A stretch of DNA of 64,000 nt from Rutpela maculata (Eukaryota; Arthropoda; Insecta; Coleoptera; Cerambycidae), in assembly GCA_936432065.2 (NCBI GenBank), contig OW386289.2, forward strand, positions 93,865,736 to 93,929,735, read 5' to 3'. Positions 1-11,156 of the stretch are shown in pieces. Within the stretch, counting starts at the first letter, position 1. Each line of letters begins with the position of its first letter. The notes under the pieces were generated by a model. It saw only the letters and a program-made list of their open reading frames with translations. It ran no database searches and was not told the DNA's origin. The position numbers and the translations under genes are program-made.

Positions 1-844
1 TCTACTACTAAGGGGCCAAATCTCAGACTATCCCAGTGGAAAAACAAAGGGACTTGAAAGTTTTGGAAGCTGCATTGGATTTGAGATACGGTGACAACAT
101 CTCGCCCAAGTATACCAGATTTAGCTGAAATCCCGGACGCAAAAGGCTGGGAAAAGCTTAGAAGAATTTGGAGCTGCGTTAGAGAGACTGGCACACCTGA
201 CATACCTGAGTGCCCCAAGAGAATTTCAAGAACAATTAACAATGGGGGTGTTCCTGGATAGCATAGTGGATGAAGAAGTCAAGCGGGCTCTTAGGTTAAC
301 ACGACACCAAAGTAGCAGCGAAGCTTTGGTGCGTGCACTCGAGGTAGAGGCGGCCTTTAGAGACATCCCGCGGACAGAAGTGCATGCTGTGACAGTTGAA
401 AAGGCACATTAGGGCCAAGAGAACATGGGTACTATACTGAAGGACATGCATAAAATGATGAGTCAAATACTGGCCAAATCAGATTCTCCAATAAAACAGG
501 ACAAACAACAAGATGGAGCGAAACCAAACAGATGTATCCAGTGCTATCAGTGTGGCAAATTAAGGCATATTAATAGAGATTGTCGACAGCAAAGCCCCGA
601 GAAGGTAAATGCCGCAGTTGTCGAAGAGTTGTATTGGGACAAGAAAAATCTGAAGACTATACTGACAGACTTGCACAAAATGGTAAAGCAATTGCTTACG
701 AGTTTCTCTCAGAGGCAGAGAGGTAACAGTAGTGGAAAGCCAAGCGGAGGTATTCGATGTTACAGCTGCAGAAAACTAGGGCATGTAAGACGAGGTTGTC
801 GACAGTGGAACCCTGAGGGGTACATGCCACTGGAGCGGTGCTAG
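1..844 (+). pseudogene. LTR-retrotransposon gag fragment with two CCHC zinc knuckles
   Basis: This is the nucleocapsid part of a retrotransposon Gag, the protein that packages element RNA in virus-like particles. Two CX2CX4HX4C knuckles are visible: CYQCGKLRHINRDC (about 541-582) and CYSCRKLGHVRRGC (about 758-800). Upstream, frame 2 from about 161 reads like the Gag capsid region of insect Ty3/gypsy-type elements (for example SAPREFQEQL and SSEALVRALEVEAA). The sequence before it (63-125) reads in frame 3 (LEAALDLRYGDN), so a frameshift lies between about 112 and 161. An in-frame TAG stands at 410-412 and the frame then continues to 842. The repeated zinc-knuckle module, with similar linker sequence before each, looks like an internal duplication. 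No protease, polymerase, integrase or LTR is visible, so the copy is truncated as well as broken. Confidence 0.8.
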
Positions 845-1365
845 CTAGTGAAAGCGATGCCCCCAGAGAGCTGTTTACCAGGCTGTGTAAACGAAAAAAA
901 AACAATATTGATGTCAGTAAATTTGATAAATTCACATAATTTCTAAAAAGGAAATACATTACCAAGCCTAGAAATTGGAAAAATTTTAAATGAATAGAAC
1001 AAATCAAAACATATACTTAATAAACACCAGACCCATTTTTAATGAACCTGATCTTTTTTTCCCCAATTTTGGCCTTGGATATACTCCTTTAGCCACGAGA
1101 CTCTAACAAACCAACATATTATGTGCAAAAATGTGAATTTAATCCCAAAAAATATTCTTTCCCATTAATTTCCACCTAATAAACGAAACAAGGATTGAGA
1201 CAGGGGACACTCTTTTCACATCAAGGAGTCCGTCTTGATGACTTTTAAATATACATAGATGAAAAAGACCACGGATAACAGGTTTAATTAACATAGGTTT
1301 AAAGTGGATTACAAAGGAAGCGATTTCCCTAAACGGCCAACAGCACAAGTTTTATTATTCAATAT
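845..1365. other. Non-coding; probable 3' region of the adjacent minus-strand LINE
   Basis: No gene is supported here. Because the LINE at 1366-2613 runs on the minus strand, sequence just left of 1366 should be its 3' untranslated part. A T-rich run near 1051-1058 could be the A-rich tail, but I see no target duplication that fixes the end. Confidence 0.35.
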
Positions 1366-2613
1366 TTATATCTGAATATCACACTTTTTAAGAAATTCCA
1401 TGATAACCAAATATATTTCCTTACATTTAAAGCTCAAAATATAGTTGATATTCAAGGGCATAGAGAGATTCTTCTCTAATAGTTTTTGAATAAACCTATT
1501 AGTTTCCTGTTCGTGTCTAGGGCAGCCCAGGAAAATATGATTTATATCTCCTGGGCTTCCACATTCACACAGATCATTTTCCTTGACACCAATCTTGTAA
1601 AGATGCGACGGGAATCTTCCATGATTAAAAAGCAAACGAGTAATTGTGGTGTAAGTATTCCTTTTTATTTCTTCATTGTCGTACCACCTTTGCGATGTTA
1701 TATGTGGGTTTAATAGGAAATAATTTGTTGGGTGCTCAGCATATATATTTTTATAATATTTATTCCATTCTAGGTTGATGTTTTTCTGTTCTATTATATC
1801 GCTATGCGGTATCAGATAGCATTTATCATCATAGTCAGTAATCGCTGCTTTTGCTAGTGTATCAACCTTCTCGTTATTAATTAATCCACAATGCGCTTTG
1901 ATCCACATAAAAATTATTGTATAACCAAGAAGCGAGAGCCTTACATACAATCTTATAATATCCGTAAGCAAAGGGGATGTTTTTACATTTATATGATTAA
2001 GACCACTAAGTACGCTAAGTGAATCAGATATAATAATAATTTTGAGATCGCAGTATTCTAAAGCTTTAAGAATGGCTATAGCCTCTGCTGAAAAAATAGA
2101 AGCTTGGTTTGGAAGACTATATTTGACGGAGACTTCAAGTTCAGGAATGTAAATAGCACAACCTGTACCATTCTCACTTTTAGACCCATCGGTATAAATA
2201 TGCATCCCGTCTGGATATTGTTCAATGTAGTTTTTAAATATAACTCTATTAACTATTTGGTTATCGATAAATGGAGGTTTGATTACCAAAGGGGCCATAC
2301 AAATATGATAAAAGTGGTTTAGAGTGTACATAAAAGGAATTGTACTTTTGAGAATATCACCATCATAAGAAACAGTATTATTAAAAGACTTCGCTAATGG
2401 GGGAGACTTTTTTTTATTCCAGTATTTATTAGTGAGATTCTGAATGCATAAATTGTACAGCGGCTTTAATAAAATATCATTATCCCTTGCTCTCAATTTC
2501 AAAACAAATTTATCACTGAGGAGTTGTCTTCTGAAATTTAGCGGAGGTTCCTTAGTCTCAACCCTTACAGCCTCTACTGGACTAGATTTCATTAAACCAA
2601 ACCTGATCTTTCA
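1366..2613 (-). pseudogene. I-clade-type LINE ORF2 C-terminus: RNase H and zinc-knuckle domains
   Basis: The C-terminal part of a non-LTR retrotransposon polyprotein, about 408 codons from the first Met. Residues 131-250 form an RNase H domain: YTDGSK (D135), SAEAIAILKALEY (E170), IISDSLSVLSGL (D190) and IKAHCGLINNEKVDTLAK, so the acidic catalytic set is visible. RNase H degrades the RNA strand of the RNA:DNA hybrid. A CCHC knuckle follows at residues 342-357 (CECGSPGDINHIFLGC). The N-terminal stretch SSPVEAVRVETKEPPLNFRR is the linker that normally follows the reverse transcriptase domain. A stop lies directly upstream at 2611-2613, and no RT is found, so the copy is 5'-truncated. The remaining frame has no internal stop, which suggests a moderately young insertion. 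Confidence 0.88.
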
Positions 2614-3154
2614 TAGGAAGAATTTCGAAATCTAGCCGACTTGGGGAGTGTTCAAAAGAGATCTAAAACAAATTTTTTTTTCTGGATTTTTATAAATATT
2701 TTGCGCAGGCATTATTAAATGATTATTATTACCATGATACTTGCCGGAAAAAGGGAGCATGTTATTAATTTGATTTTGTTTTCGGTACATTCTCATTTCA
2801 TGCCAGTCGGCATATAAAAATACTGTGTTGTATATTATATATTTAGAAATAGAACTTCAGAAGTGTGAAATAAATTTTAGTTATGACGTTACAAAGTTAA
2901 TTATGAAATAATATTGTACTAGATTGGGTATAACTTTCATAATTGCTTCACTTAAATGAACGATGAAACTGAATAGTGGAGAGGAACAAAGTTAATAAGT
3001 TTAAAAAATAAACAGATGTTCACACGTTGCAAGAGTTCTATGCAATTTAATTTTGTTAAGATTCTTGAATTAGTCTAAATGGACAAGGAAGCGCTAACTG
3101 ACTTAAAAGATTTTAATGGCCGTATTCGTAATTAGATGAATATAATCTCTCTCG
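2614..3154. other. Unassigned AT-rich DNA
   Basis: No coding potential or repeat structure was recognised between the LINE truncation point and MITE M1. Confidence 0.5.
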
Positions 3155-3445
3155 CTATTCGGTGAACGTAATTCGACAATTTCTCCTACATCCTTGAACC
3201 GATTCAAAAAATTTTTTGATGGGCCGATTAAAAAAGTTCTTTGATGGGCTTTTAGAGACAACTTTATAGAATGGTACTAAGCTATTGAAAACTAAAGAAG
3301 GAATTTTTTTTTGTTGATTTCAATAATATGGTATCATTCTATTAAGTTTTCTCTAAAAGCCTATCAAAGAATTTTTTCAATCGGTTCAGGGATATAGGAG
3401 AAATAGTCTAATTACAAAATTATTTTTTTGAGCACTCCACCGCCA
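3155..3445. mobile_element. Foldback MITE, family M copy 1
   Basis: The two halves are inverted repeats of each other. The left half has GAACGTAATTCGACAATTTC, then GATGGGC and TTAGAGACAACTTTATAGAA; the right half has the matching TTCTATTAAGTTTTCTCTAA, GCCTATCAAAG and GATATAGGAGAAATAGTCTA. The same unit with the same layout recurs at 34497-34810, so this is a dispersed family rather than a local hairpin. It has no coding capacity. The exact termini and target duplication are not clear. Confidence 0.75.
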
Positions 3446-3467
3446 CTAATATTAATATTTTGTTTTA

Positions 3468-5267
3468 TAGACTAGGCCCATAAATAGTAAATCCATCTCT
3501 ATAAAGTGCAAGAAGCATTTCAATTGGGGAAACAACGTTTTTAGGGTATTTCGACCCCGCTGAATATGAATCTGGCTGTTGCCAAAGCGAAATTTGGACC
3601 GGAAGTCCGGTATCCAAGATGGCGACCAAAACTCTGTTGCCCTATATCTCCCTTGTCCGTTGACTTAAAATAATGATTTAAACGTCTGCTTCTGGGTTTT
3701 CTCGGATGCCAAACAATGCTCAAAATTTACTTAACTTAAGTTTGGAATGCGTGGATTCAAAGATGGCGGCCAAGATGGCTGCCGAAACTTTGTTGTGTTT
3801 GCGTGCGCTCCGTGCGTCTTGTTGTATTTGGAGTGTAAAATCTGTCCGATATATAGTTTTTAGTGATTTAATGTGTACTAATGTGTGTGTGTTACGTATT
3901 TTTAAGTAATATTTTACTCCTTCCGAAATACAATTTGGTAACAAAATTGTGCTACCGAAGGTAGGGGAGGCGCGTGTAATAGTGGAAGAGGAGAATAGTG
4001 GACGAACCTTATAAGAATTTCAAATTTGCGCTAAGAACCTGTTTTATGGTGTAAGTCATACTTTAACCTTTCATTTATGATATACAAGCAGCGTTAAGCC
4101 GGTAAGTGAATTTATTTATATAAAGAGCATAATTTGAAAAATGTTTTACATATGAATTAAAGTGTTAAGTTCGTGACTTCGGAGTTCATAAAACTTGTTA
4201 CTGAAGGCGTGAAATGCTCAAACTCCATTGACATTGATCGGAACACTTCACAACTGATTATAGACGGTGAAGCTTTAGTGAACAGCATTGGGAAACCAGC
4301 AAACGCCACTAGTTTCGGAGACCTCGCTGCAATCTTCATCGACAGGATAGTTCAGCTTGGAAGGCCCTATGCTAGAGTCGACATTCGACATCCCTTTCGA
4401 CCGGTATCGTCCGAAGTCAATCAAAAGTGGGCCCCGCTGCAGACGAACCAGGAGAGTCGCTCCATATGCTCCGCGGCATACTGTGAGTAAAATCAGTTAC
4501 TTTTCGGCAGTGACAATTTAGAAAACGTTTCAGGTGAACGTGTGGGAAACTGCTCATCATGCCCGACCGGTGGTGATGGCTCCTGAGTCATATGAGTGGA
4601 GGCTTCACCAAGACCAGTACAATCCCATCCTTATGACCCTTGAGCCTGTCCCCAAAGCCTGTACGGATATCCTAGCCTGTAATTGTTCATCCCAGTGCCT
4701 GAGTACAATGTGCACGTGCAATAAAAATAGACTGACTTGCACCAAGTTGTACCATTGCTCTCGACAATGTTTGAACACCTTAAACGGTTGATTTCTTAAC
4801 TTCCTTGCAACCTTACCATAAGCTAAAAACACTTGAATGATTGTTTTATTTCCTTTGCAATCCTGCAATAAACAATGTTTGGACTTTAAAATGGTCGTTT
4901 TCTTATCTTCCTTGCTTCCGTGCTTACTTTCGAGCAACAAAGTTTCGGCGGCCGTCTTAGACGCCATCTTGGAACCCATGCACTCCAAACTTAAGATAAG
5001 TAAATTTTGAGCATTGCAATGAGTTTGGAATCCGAGAAAACCTCTAAGCAGACGTATAGATCATTATTTTAAGCCAACGGACAAGGGAGATATAGGGCAA
5101 CAGAGTTTTGGACGCCATCTTGGATACAGAACTTCCGGTTCAAATTTCGCTATGGCAACAGGCAGATTCGTATTCAGCGGGGCCGAAATACCCTAAAAAT
5201 GTTGTTTTCCCAATTGTTACATGAAATGCTTCTTGCATTGTTCTTTTTTGAAAACGTGCCTAGTCTA
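3468..5267 (+). mobile_element. Transposon A: long-TIR element with XPG-like/CXC gene, internally deleted
   Basis: Terminal inverted repeats of about 330 bp (3468-3796 and 4934-5267) flank about 1.1 kb. Both ends start TAGACTAGGC, and TTA stands just outside each end (3465-3467 and 5268-5270), consistent with a 3-bp target duplication. The repeats share landmarks in inverted order: GCAAGAAGCATTTCA, TTTAGGGTATTTCG, GGGAGATATAGGGCAACAGA, CCAAGATGGCG and GCCGAAACTTTGTTG. The interior carries the N-terminal and C-terminal parts of one gene (4173-4791). The terminal layout resembles element B (12882-17716), with which it shares the gene family and the AAGATGGCG motif in the TIRs. It is probably a non-autonomous derivative. 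Confidence 0.8.
4173..4791 (+). pseudogene. XPG-like nuclease / CXC zinc-cluster protein of transposon A, middle deleted
   Basis: Part 1 (4173 to about 4482) matches the N-terminus of a protein family common in arthropod TE-rich genomes: LIIDGEALVNSIGKP then SFGDLAAIFIDRIVQLG. Near 4395 the expected frame shifts by one base to give FDRYRPKSIKSGPRCRRTRR. Part 2 (4534-4791) is the C-terminus: ESYEWRLHQDQYNPILMTL, PVPKACTDILACNCSSQC, then CTCNKNRLTCTKLYHCSRQC, a CXC-type cysteine cluster ending at a stop. GTGAGT at 4483 and TTTCAG ending at 4533 could bound a 51-bp intron joining the two parts. The central nuclease motifs (HEEADTR, TVDTD, TGxDT; present in element B) are missing, so it cannot encode a full enzyme. 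The assigned start is a GTG; the true start is uncertain. Confidence 0.7.
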
Positions 5268-5474
5268 TTAATTGTTCAAGGAACAGTCATCGCTATCTGC
5301 TTATATTCGGGTTCAATATAAGTATATGTCCGAGACGTTTTCGTGGGTAACAACTGTACTTCTTGACATAGGTATCATTATGCTAGTAGTGCCATGGATG
5401 GGTAGATGAACAGATGGTTTTATTTTAGTTGTGTAAAAAAGTTTTTCTATGAATATTGAATAATTCATTAATTA

Positions 5475-6287
5475 CACAGCCCAACAAAAAAAAGTGGTCT
5501 GTCTGGCGGACTAGACCAGTCTATCCTTATGTACCCGCTGAATCCGAATCCGAAGTCATATTTTCAGAATGGCTCGTTTGTCATCCTTATTCCCAAAAAG
5601 CGTCAATAAAATGAAACAAAAATGTGGTATGTCCGGCGTATCAAACCAATCCTATGTATTTTGACCTGCTGAATTCGAATCCGAACTCAGAATTGTCAGA
5701 TTGGCTCAGTTTTCGTATCTAACATCAAGAAACACCCGTAAAACTTTGCCCTTTGCAGTGTTATGGGGTTATAGTGATGTGAAGTTATGGCGTTATGAGA
5801 CTATGAAACAAAGATATTAAAAAAAATTCCTAACTACTCATTTGAGTGTGAAAGGCGAAAAACCGGCTTTTTGGGGGTGTTTTTTGAGGTTATACATGAA
5901 AACTGAGCCAATCTGACAATTCTGACTTCGGATTCGTATTCAGCGTGTCAAAATACAAAAGGATACGCTGGTCTGGTCCGCCGGACAGACCACTTTTTTT
6001 GTGTTAGACCACTATTTTGTGTGTTAGGTGTGTTTCTGAAAATTAAGGATGAAAAGCAAGCCGACCTGAAAATTCTGACTCCTGATACAAATTCAGCAGG
6101 TCAAAATACATAAGGATACATTGGTTTGATCCGCCGGACAAACCACTTTTTTTTCTGTGTTGGTGTTTTTTGGGATTAGAGAGGGGCGATCTGAAAATTC
6201 TGACTTCTGATTCAGATAAACGGGTCAAAATGCATGAAAATACATTGGTCTGATTGGCCGGACAACCCACTTTTTTGTGGGGCTGTG
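5475..6287. mobile_element. Foldback element built of inverted sub-repeats, 3-bp TSD
   Basis: About two degenerate forward units (5480-5730) face about three reverse units (5895-6285). Each unit holds AAAAAGTGGTCTGTCYGGCGG, then a TCCTTATGTAYYC-like stretch, then GAATYCGAATYCGAA and TCAGAATGGCTC-like sequence. The outer ends are CACAGCCCAAC and, inverted, CACAGCCCCAC. TTA flanks both ends (5472-5474 and 6288-6290). A CAC start with a 3-bp duplication is what CACTA/EnSpm-type elements show, but no transposase is present, so that assignment is only a suggestion. A diverged single unit is also seen near 46200-46260. Confidence 0.65.
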
Positions 6288-6639
6288 TTATCGATACGGT
6301 TTTGAAATAGTAACAGGGCTATTATTCACGGCCGTGCGTAATAATTCATTACGCAATGGGCAAAGGCCAATCACAAGGCTTCATATTTATTACTCAACAG
6401 TTTATGTGGAGCAATCACAAAAGACGATTTAAAGTCCAAAAACATTCCGTATGCCACAACTCCAAACTGTCATGCACAAATAAATTTCTTCTCTAAATTT
6501 TAAAATTACTGTTAGTTTTTTTTTTACTAATTTACACAATTTTGTTGTGAAAAAATGATTTCAAGAAATGATAAAATTACCAGTACGAAACATATAGCTA
6601 GTTTTATTAATGACTTACTATTGGTCATAGACTTCGCCG
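6288..6639. other. Unassigned
   Basis: No gene or repeat was recognised in this stretch. Confidence 0.4.
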
Positions 6640-6731
6640 AAAGTCAAATACCAATTTATCCCAAACTTTCAGCGGAATAAGATGAAAACAATCTAGTTCC
6701 AGATCTCGTTAAAATACATACATGTACCAAA

Positions 6732-8902
6732 GGACCCTGCACTTTTTAAAGGTATTTTGGTGATCAATAGATTTTTCTGATTTTTTTACATGTTAATTCT
6801 TGAGATATGTTTACCAACCTGCAAAAGCACAATCGTATGGGGTTCATAGTTTAGATAAGAGAGGGAGGGCGTTGAAGTTGTCTTTGTAAGTTTTATATTT
6901 GTTTCCATTCCGGTGAAACCGTTGAAATAAAATTCACCGGAAACAGTACGTGTGTAAGTACATGGCATTTGTATCATAAAACGATTATTGTGTCACATCC
7001 ACAATTGGGGGTACGGCGCATAAGTATTTGGATACATACCCTATGTCTGAATTAATAAAAGGCGTAATGACATATTTTTGCCACATCTATAGAGCGTGAT
7101 TCATTTTTAGCATATACAGGATGATGCCGTTACATCTAAACCAAATAAATTGAGAAAGAGAGTAGACACAATAACGCAATCATTTTTAAGAGAGGTAGTA
7201 CACATTAACAATAAAACTATAGCAAATATGGTAATAGTATTAGTATTAATAGTAGTAATAGTATCAGAATTAAAACAATACTTGCGTACACATCAAATAC
7301 TTTTCTTAATAAATACTGGGCATCAGGTTCAAAAAAGGCAGATAGTCAAGCATCATACTCATTATCCACATGTCCAGGTAAAGGTCTGTCGACGGCATCA
7401 TTAATTTTTCTTAGCAAAGTTTGTTGGGATATTGCACATTCTGCGTATGCCTGGCGTACCCTAGGTACCAAAGGACCGTGGACACATGTGCCCGTAAGCC
7501 CAGTGTCTTAGCTGCAGTACACCGCAGTTATTGGTTCTTCTCGAGGATTATTTTCTATTCCATCCCCTTCCATTCTATTAAATTCAATAAATAAATTGTG
7601 TTTATCGGCTTGGGTAAAACGAGAATATAATCTGGCTTGTATCAGGTTTGGTTGCACCCTTTTTACTTGAAAACTGAATTCATTTTCTTCTAACCCTTGT
7701 CGGTTTCGAACATCTTGCATGTATCCAGGCGCCAAAAACACTTGGTAGGTTCCGAAGGCTTTGTCTCTAAGATAATCGAGCGACAGGTGGGGAGAATTTA
7801 GGTCGCATGTTTCTATGTCCTTCCACGGCCCACCACTTCGCCTAAAACTCAGTTCGCCTCTTTCAATTCTTCGCAAAAGTTGATTTTCTGTTTGAGCCAA
7901 TCTCAACATGGCTTTAACATATGAATCGGCTCTCTGAATTTATTTATAATTGCGCATTCAACTTTTAGTAGTTCCTCGAGGTATTCACAATGCTGAATAT
8001 GTATCATGTTCTGAAAAAACTTGAAGATCGATTTTATATGTCCATTCCTGCTTTCTATTATCCATCTTGTTTTAATTATTAACCTATTGTGGTTTGCTTC
8101 TGCTGTCGTGAATTGTCTTTGATTCCGCGGAAAAAATTCTGGCATTTCATGAAATAAACCCAAATCTTGTAGAAAGGCAGAGGCATCATGGTCTGTTATT
8201 AAGATATCTCCATTTCGAATTCAATGTTGTATCTGCGCCCTATTTTTGCATTAGAATGTTTGCGTCATTGTTGTGCGTGTCGTCCAAAATGAAACCATTT
8301 GGGACAACTAAGAGACCTGCTTTAAGTAAGGTATACTTTTTATGCATTGAGTATGACTGTCTAGCAACAGAGATTCTGCGCATTTTTAAATACGTATAAT
8401 CTTCGTAAAGTATAACTCGTGCGGGGTCGGGGTTATAAAGCCTATTGGCGAATTTATTTGGTTTACGAATGGATGTAACTGCATCATCGTGTATATGCTA
8501 CAAATGAATCACGCTGTATAGATGTTGCAAAAATATGTCATTACACCTTTTATTAATTCAGACATAGGCATGTATCCAGAGATACTTATACGCCTGATTC
8601 TGGTGCAAAATCTGCAATTTACGTCATTTCCGGTCCAAACGGATATGACACAATAATCGTTTTATGATATAAATGACATGTACTTATACACGTATCATTC
8701 CGGTGAGTTTTACTTCAACGGTTTCACCGGAATGGAAGCAAATATAAAACTTACAAAAACAACTTCAACGCCCTCTCCTGTCTAAACTATGAACCCCATT
8801 TGATTATGCTTTTGCATAATAAAACATACCTCAAGAATTAACATATAAAAAAATCAGAAAAATCTATTGATCACCAAAATACCTTTAAAAAGTGCAGGGT
8901 CC
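6732..8902 (-). mobile_element. ISL2EU/IS4EU-like DNA transposon inserted in X
   Basis: Inverted repeats of about 410-420 bp (6732-7139 and about 8480-8902) begin GGACCCTGCACTTTTTAAAG on both sides. The interior carries a minus-strand transposase pseudogene (about 7508-8420). The insertion point is exact because repeat X resumes at 8903 as if uncut. No duplication longer than a base or two is visible at the junction. Confidence 0.75.
7508..8420 (-). pseudogene. ISL2EU/IS4EU-type DDE transposase, frameshifted
   Basis: Read on the minus strand, three frames together match this superfamily. First (about 8420-8250): YSMHKKYTLLKAGLLVVPNG then ILDDTHNNDANIL, the region around the second acidic motif. 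Then (7903-8200) DHDASAFLQDLGLFHEMPEF, QFTTAEANHNRLIIKTRWI and IESRNGHIKSIFKFFQN, which holds the E-containing helix (WIIESRNGHIK). Finally (7508-7909) FGTYQVFLAPGYMQD and the C-terminal IQARLYSRF ... region ending ITAVYCS; the usual C-terminal cysteine-rich motif after WYC is cut short. A stop follows NDANILMQK near 8245 and a shift falls near 8165. The N-terminal zinc-finger part is missing. The enzyme would have cut and pasted this element. Confidence 0.72.
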
Positions 8903-9082
8903 TTTCAAGTTAATACCTTAAACGGTTCGTGCGCACAAAAAAAGTTACAGACAGACCGACAGACAGAAGATAGACAAATTTTTTTTTGCTCAAACTTAAA
9001 ATCTCGACGTTTCATGACATTCTATTTGAACAATAAAAATTTTATTTTTTTTGTCGTTTATACTTCCACTGGATGTGGAAGT

Positions 9083-9730
9083 AAAAATGTCACTTTTCAT
9101 AAGTTTCTGTGGACTCGAATAGGATCGTTTCCGGCAACAAAATTTACAAAATATTGTTATATGATCAAAAAGTATATTAAATATACATTGCATATATCAT
9201 ATTAAAAAACTTCTAATCATCACATGTAAGAACAAATTGGTTTTGAAAATAAAAAGGCGGTAAATGATGATAAATGATCATTAAATTATGGAGAATTTTC
9301 ATGTTTTCATTTATCATGTTGGTGGTAGTGCTGTTTTGATTTGTTGTTTACATTTACATTGCGTGTTTAATATTTGTTTATAATGGAACCTAATTTTGTG
9401 AAAGGTACTTCAGAGAATTTACCCATAGTGTATTTTTATATGGTACACCAGTTCTGTGTAGACAATTTGAACTTTTTAAGTGCCAAATCCCTAAATGTAA
9501 AAAATTTGAGGTTAGTATTTCTTTAAAATACAACGACTCACATCGATACTGATTTTAATCTATTAGTCCAGTCAACAGAGAGAGCGCTAAAATGACCATA
9601 ATCTCTAATTTGAGTGCTAATGAATGGATTTTGATAAAACCTTGTGCAATGTGTTTGTAATAACGTTAATAAAAAGTTGAAAAAATCATTAGAGTAGGAA
9701 ATGATCGGAAGGGGAAAAAGAAATATTAAA
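9083..9730. other. Unassigned AT-rich DNA
   Basis: No coding region recognised. A short self-complementary stretch near 9263-9290 (AAATGATGATAAATGATCATT) is the only structure seen. Confidence 0.4.
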
Positions 9731-10678
9731 TTTACTTTTCTTGCCCAAAATAAGATGTTAAAAACATCTTGTGAATTTTTTTGAGAAATGCATATTTTTA
9801 GAGATATGATGGCCAGTCGAAAATTTCTAAAAGTGGGAGAGGGGAAATGTAAAAGTTGAAAACAAATTTCAAAAAAATCAGGTGAATATCCCATCGAAAT
9901 ACAAGACTTTTTTATTTGCAACTTTTCTGTAAAGTGCGTTTTCACCGAGTTATTCCGGAAAAAGATGAAAAACTATATCTTTCTTTGAAATTATAGCACT
10001 TTAAAAATATGTAATCTAAAAATTTGAATAACGGAACGTATGCTTTCTAAACATTTTCTGTCTCTTGGAATTTTTTTGTAACTTGCTAATTTTCCGAGTT
10101 ACAACCAGTTTTTCGCGATAATTACTGTCTTAATCTTTTGCACTTTAAAAAGTACATGAAAATTAAAAAATTGTATTGAACTTTTAAAAATGGTATAACT
10201 ATATAGGTTTCATATTTTTTTATAATAATATACAGAAATGACGTCATTTTTCGAATTTTCATGTATTTTTTGTTCAAAAATGTAATACATTATTTATTGT
10301 GAAAAACTGCCTGTAACTCGGAAAATTAGCAAGTTACAAAAAAATTCCAAGAGACAAAAAATGTTTAGAAGGCCTCAATGCATACGTCTGATTTTTTTCA
10401 AATTTTTAAATTATATTTTTAAAGCGCTACAATTTCAAAGCGGTAGTTTTTCATGTTTTTCACTCGGTGAAAACGCACTTTACAGACAAGTTGCAAATAA
10501 AAGAAAGTCGAGTATTTTGATAACATATTCACCTGAATTTTTTCAGACTTTTTCTTTCAACTTTTATATCCCCTCCCCCTTTTAGGAATTTTCGAGTGGC
10601 CATATCTCCAAAAATATGCATTTTCCGAAAAAAGTCACCAAAGTAAAAACATCTTATTTTGGGCCAAAAAAGGTAAAG
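9731..10678. mobile_element. Large foldback element, arms about 385 bp
   Basis: Left arm 9731-10118 and right arm 10297-10678 are inverted copies. Paired landmarks include GCCCAAAATAAGATG, AAATGCATATTTTT, GTAAAGTGCGTTTTCACCGAG, TCTCTTGGAATTTTTTTGTA and ACTTGCTAATTTTCCGAGTT. The centre (10119-10296) is AT-rich spacer. No coding frame spans it and the terminal duplication was not found. A palindrome of this size is best explained as a foldback or non-autonomous transposon. Confidence 0.72.
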
Positions 10679-10974
10679 GGTATAGCCAAGATAAGCATGT
10701 AAAATCTGCCCCCCAAAAAATTTTTGTTTGTTATGAATTATTCGAAGGGGCTTACCCTAAATATGATTTTAAATATTAAGCAACGCAAACGACGCCCGTC
10801 GATTATTCCTTTATCTAACTGCGCATGCTCTCACATCTGACGTGGCGATGGGCGCTAATTCAAAATTTCTTAATTTAAATAATTAATTTCACTATTAAAA
10901 TGACTTTACATTGTAAAATAAAAAAATACGTGTCAAATAAAATTTAATAAAGTACTTGAATATAAAATTTTTAA

Positions 10975-11152
10975 CACATTCGTGGACAGGACTGCAATTG
11001 CAGATATTTCAGCCGTAATGTCCGAGGACATGACTGTAATTGGAGCCCTTCATTAAAGTGGGTTTTATATCTGTTTATATGTTTTTTTTTCTTAATATTT
11101 ACTTAGTGCACCATGGGCAGTCCTCAACTTCTTTTGACTGTCCGCGAATGTG
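10975..11152. mobile_element. piggyBac-type MITE with TTAA target duplication
   Basis: A 178-bp element with inverted ends CACATTCGTGGACAG (left) and CTGTCCGCGAATGTG (right), one mismatch in 15, flanked by TTAA at 10971-10974 and 11153-11156. TTAA duplication is diagnostic of piggyBac (and Kolobok) type transposition. The left half contains an imperfect internal duplication: GGACAGGACTGCAATTGCAG and GGACATGACTGTAATTGGAG. There is no coding capacity. Confidence 0.82.
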
Positions 11153-11156
11153 TTAA

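Larger units (their letters stand above)
6640..9082 (-). repeat. Repeat family X, copy 1, split by an ISL2EU-like transposon
   Basis: The left part (about 6640-6731) ends ...GTTCCAGATCTCGTTAAA ... TGTACCAAA and the right part (8903-9082) resumes TTTCAAG ... GTGCGCACAAAAAAAGTTAC ... and ends at the palindromic tip ACTTCCACTGGATGTGGAAGT. Joined, they match the uninterrupted copy at 63279-63957, which reads TGTACCAAATTTCAAGTC at this point. Only part of the family length is present on the left side, so this copy is also truncated. Confidence 0.75.

Noticed and set aside
845..1365. Minus-strand frames at 696-1007 and 1139-1348 as genes
   Set aside because: No recognisable motif; the first overlaps the gag fragment antisense and the second lies in probable LINE 3' UTR.
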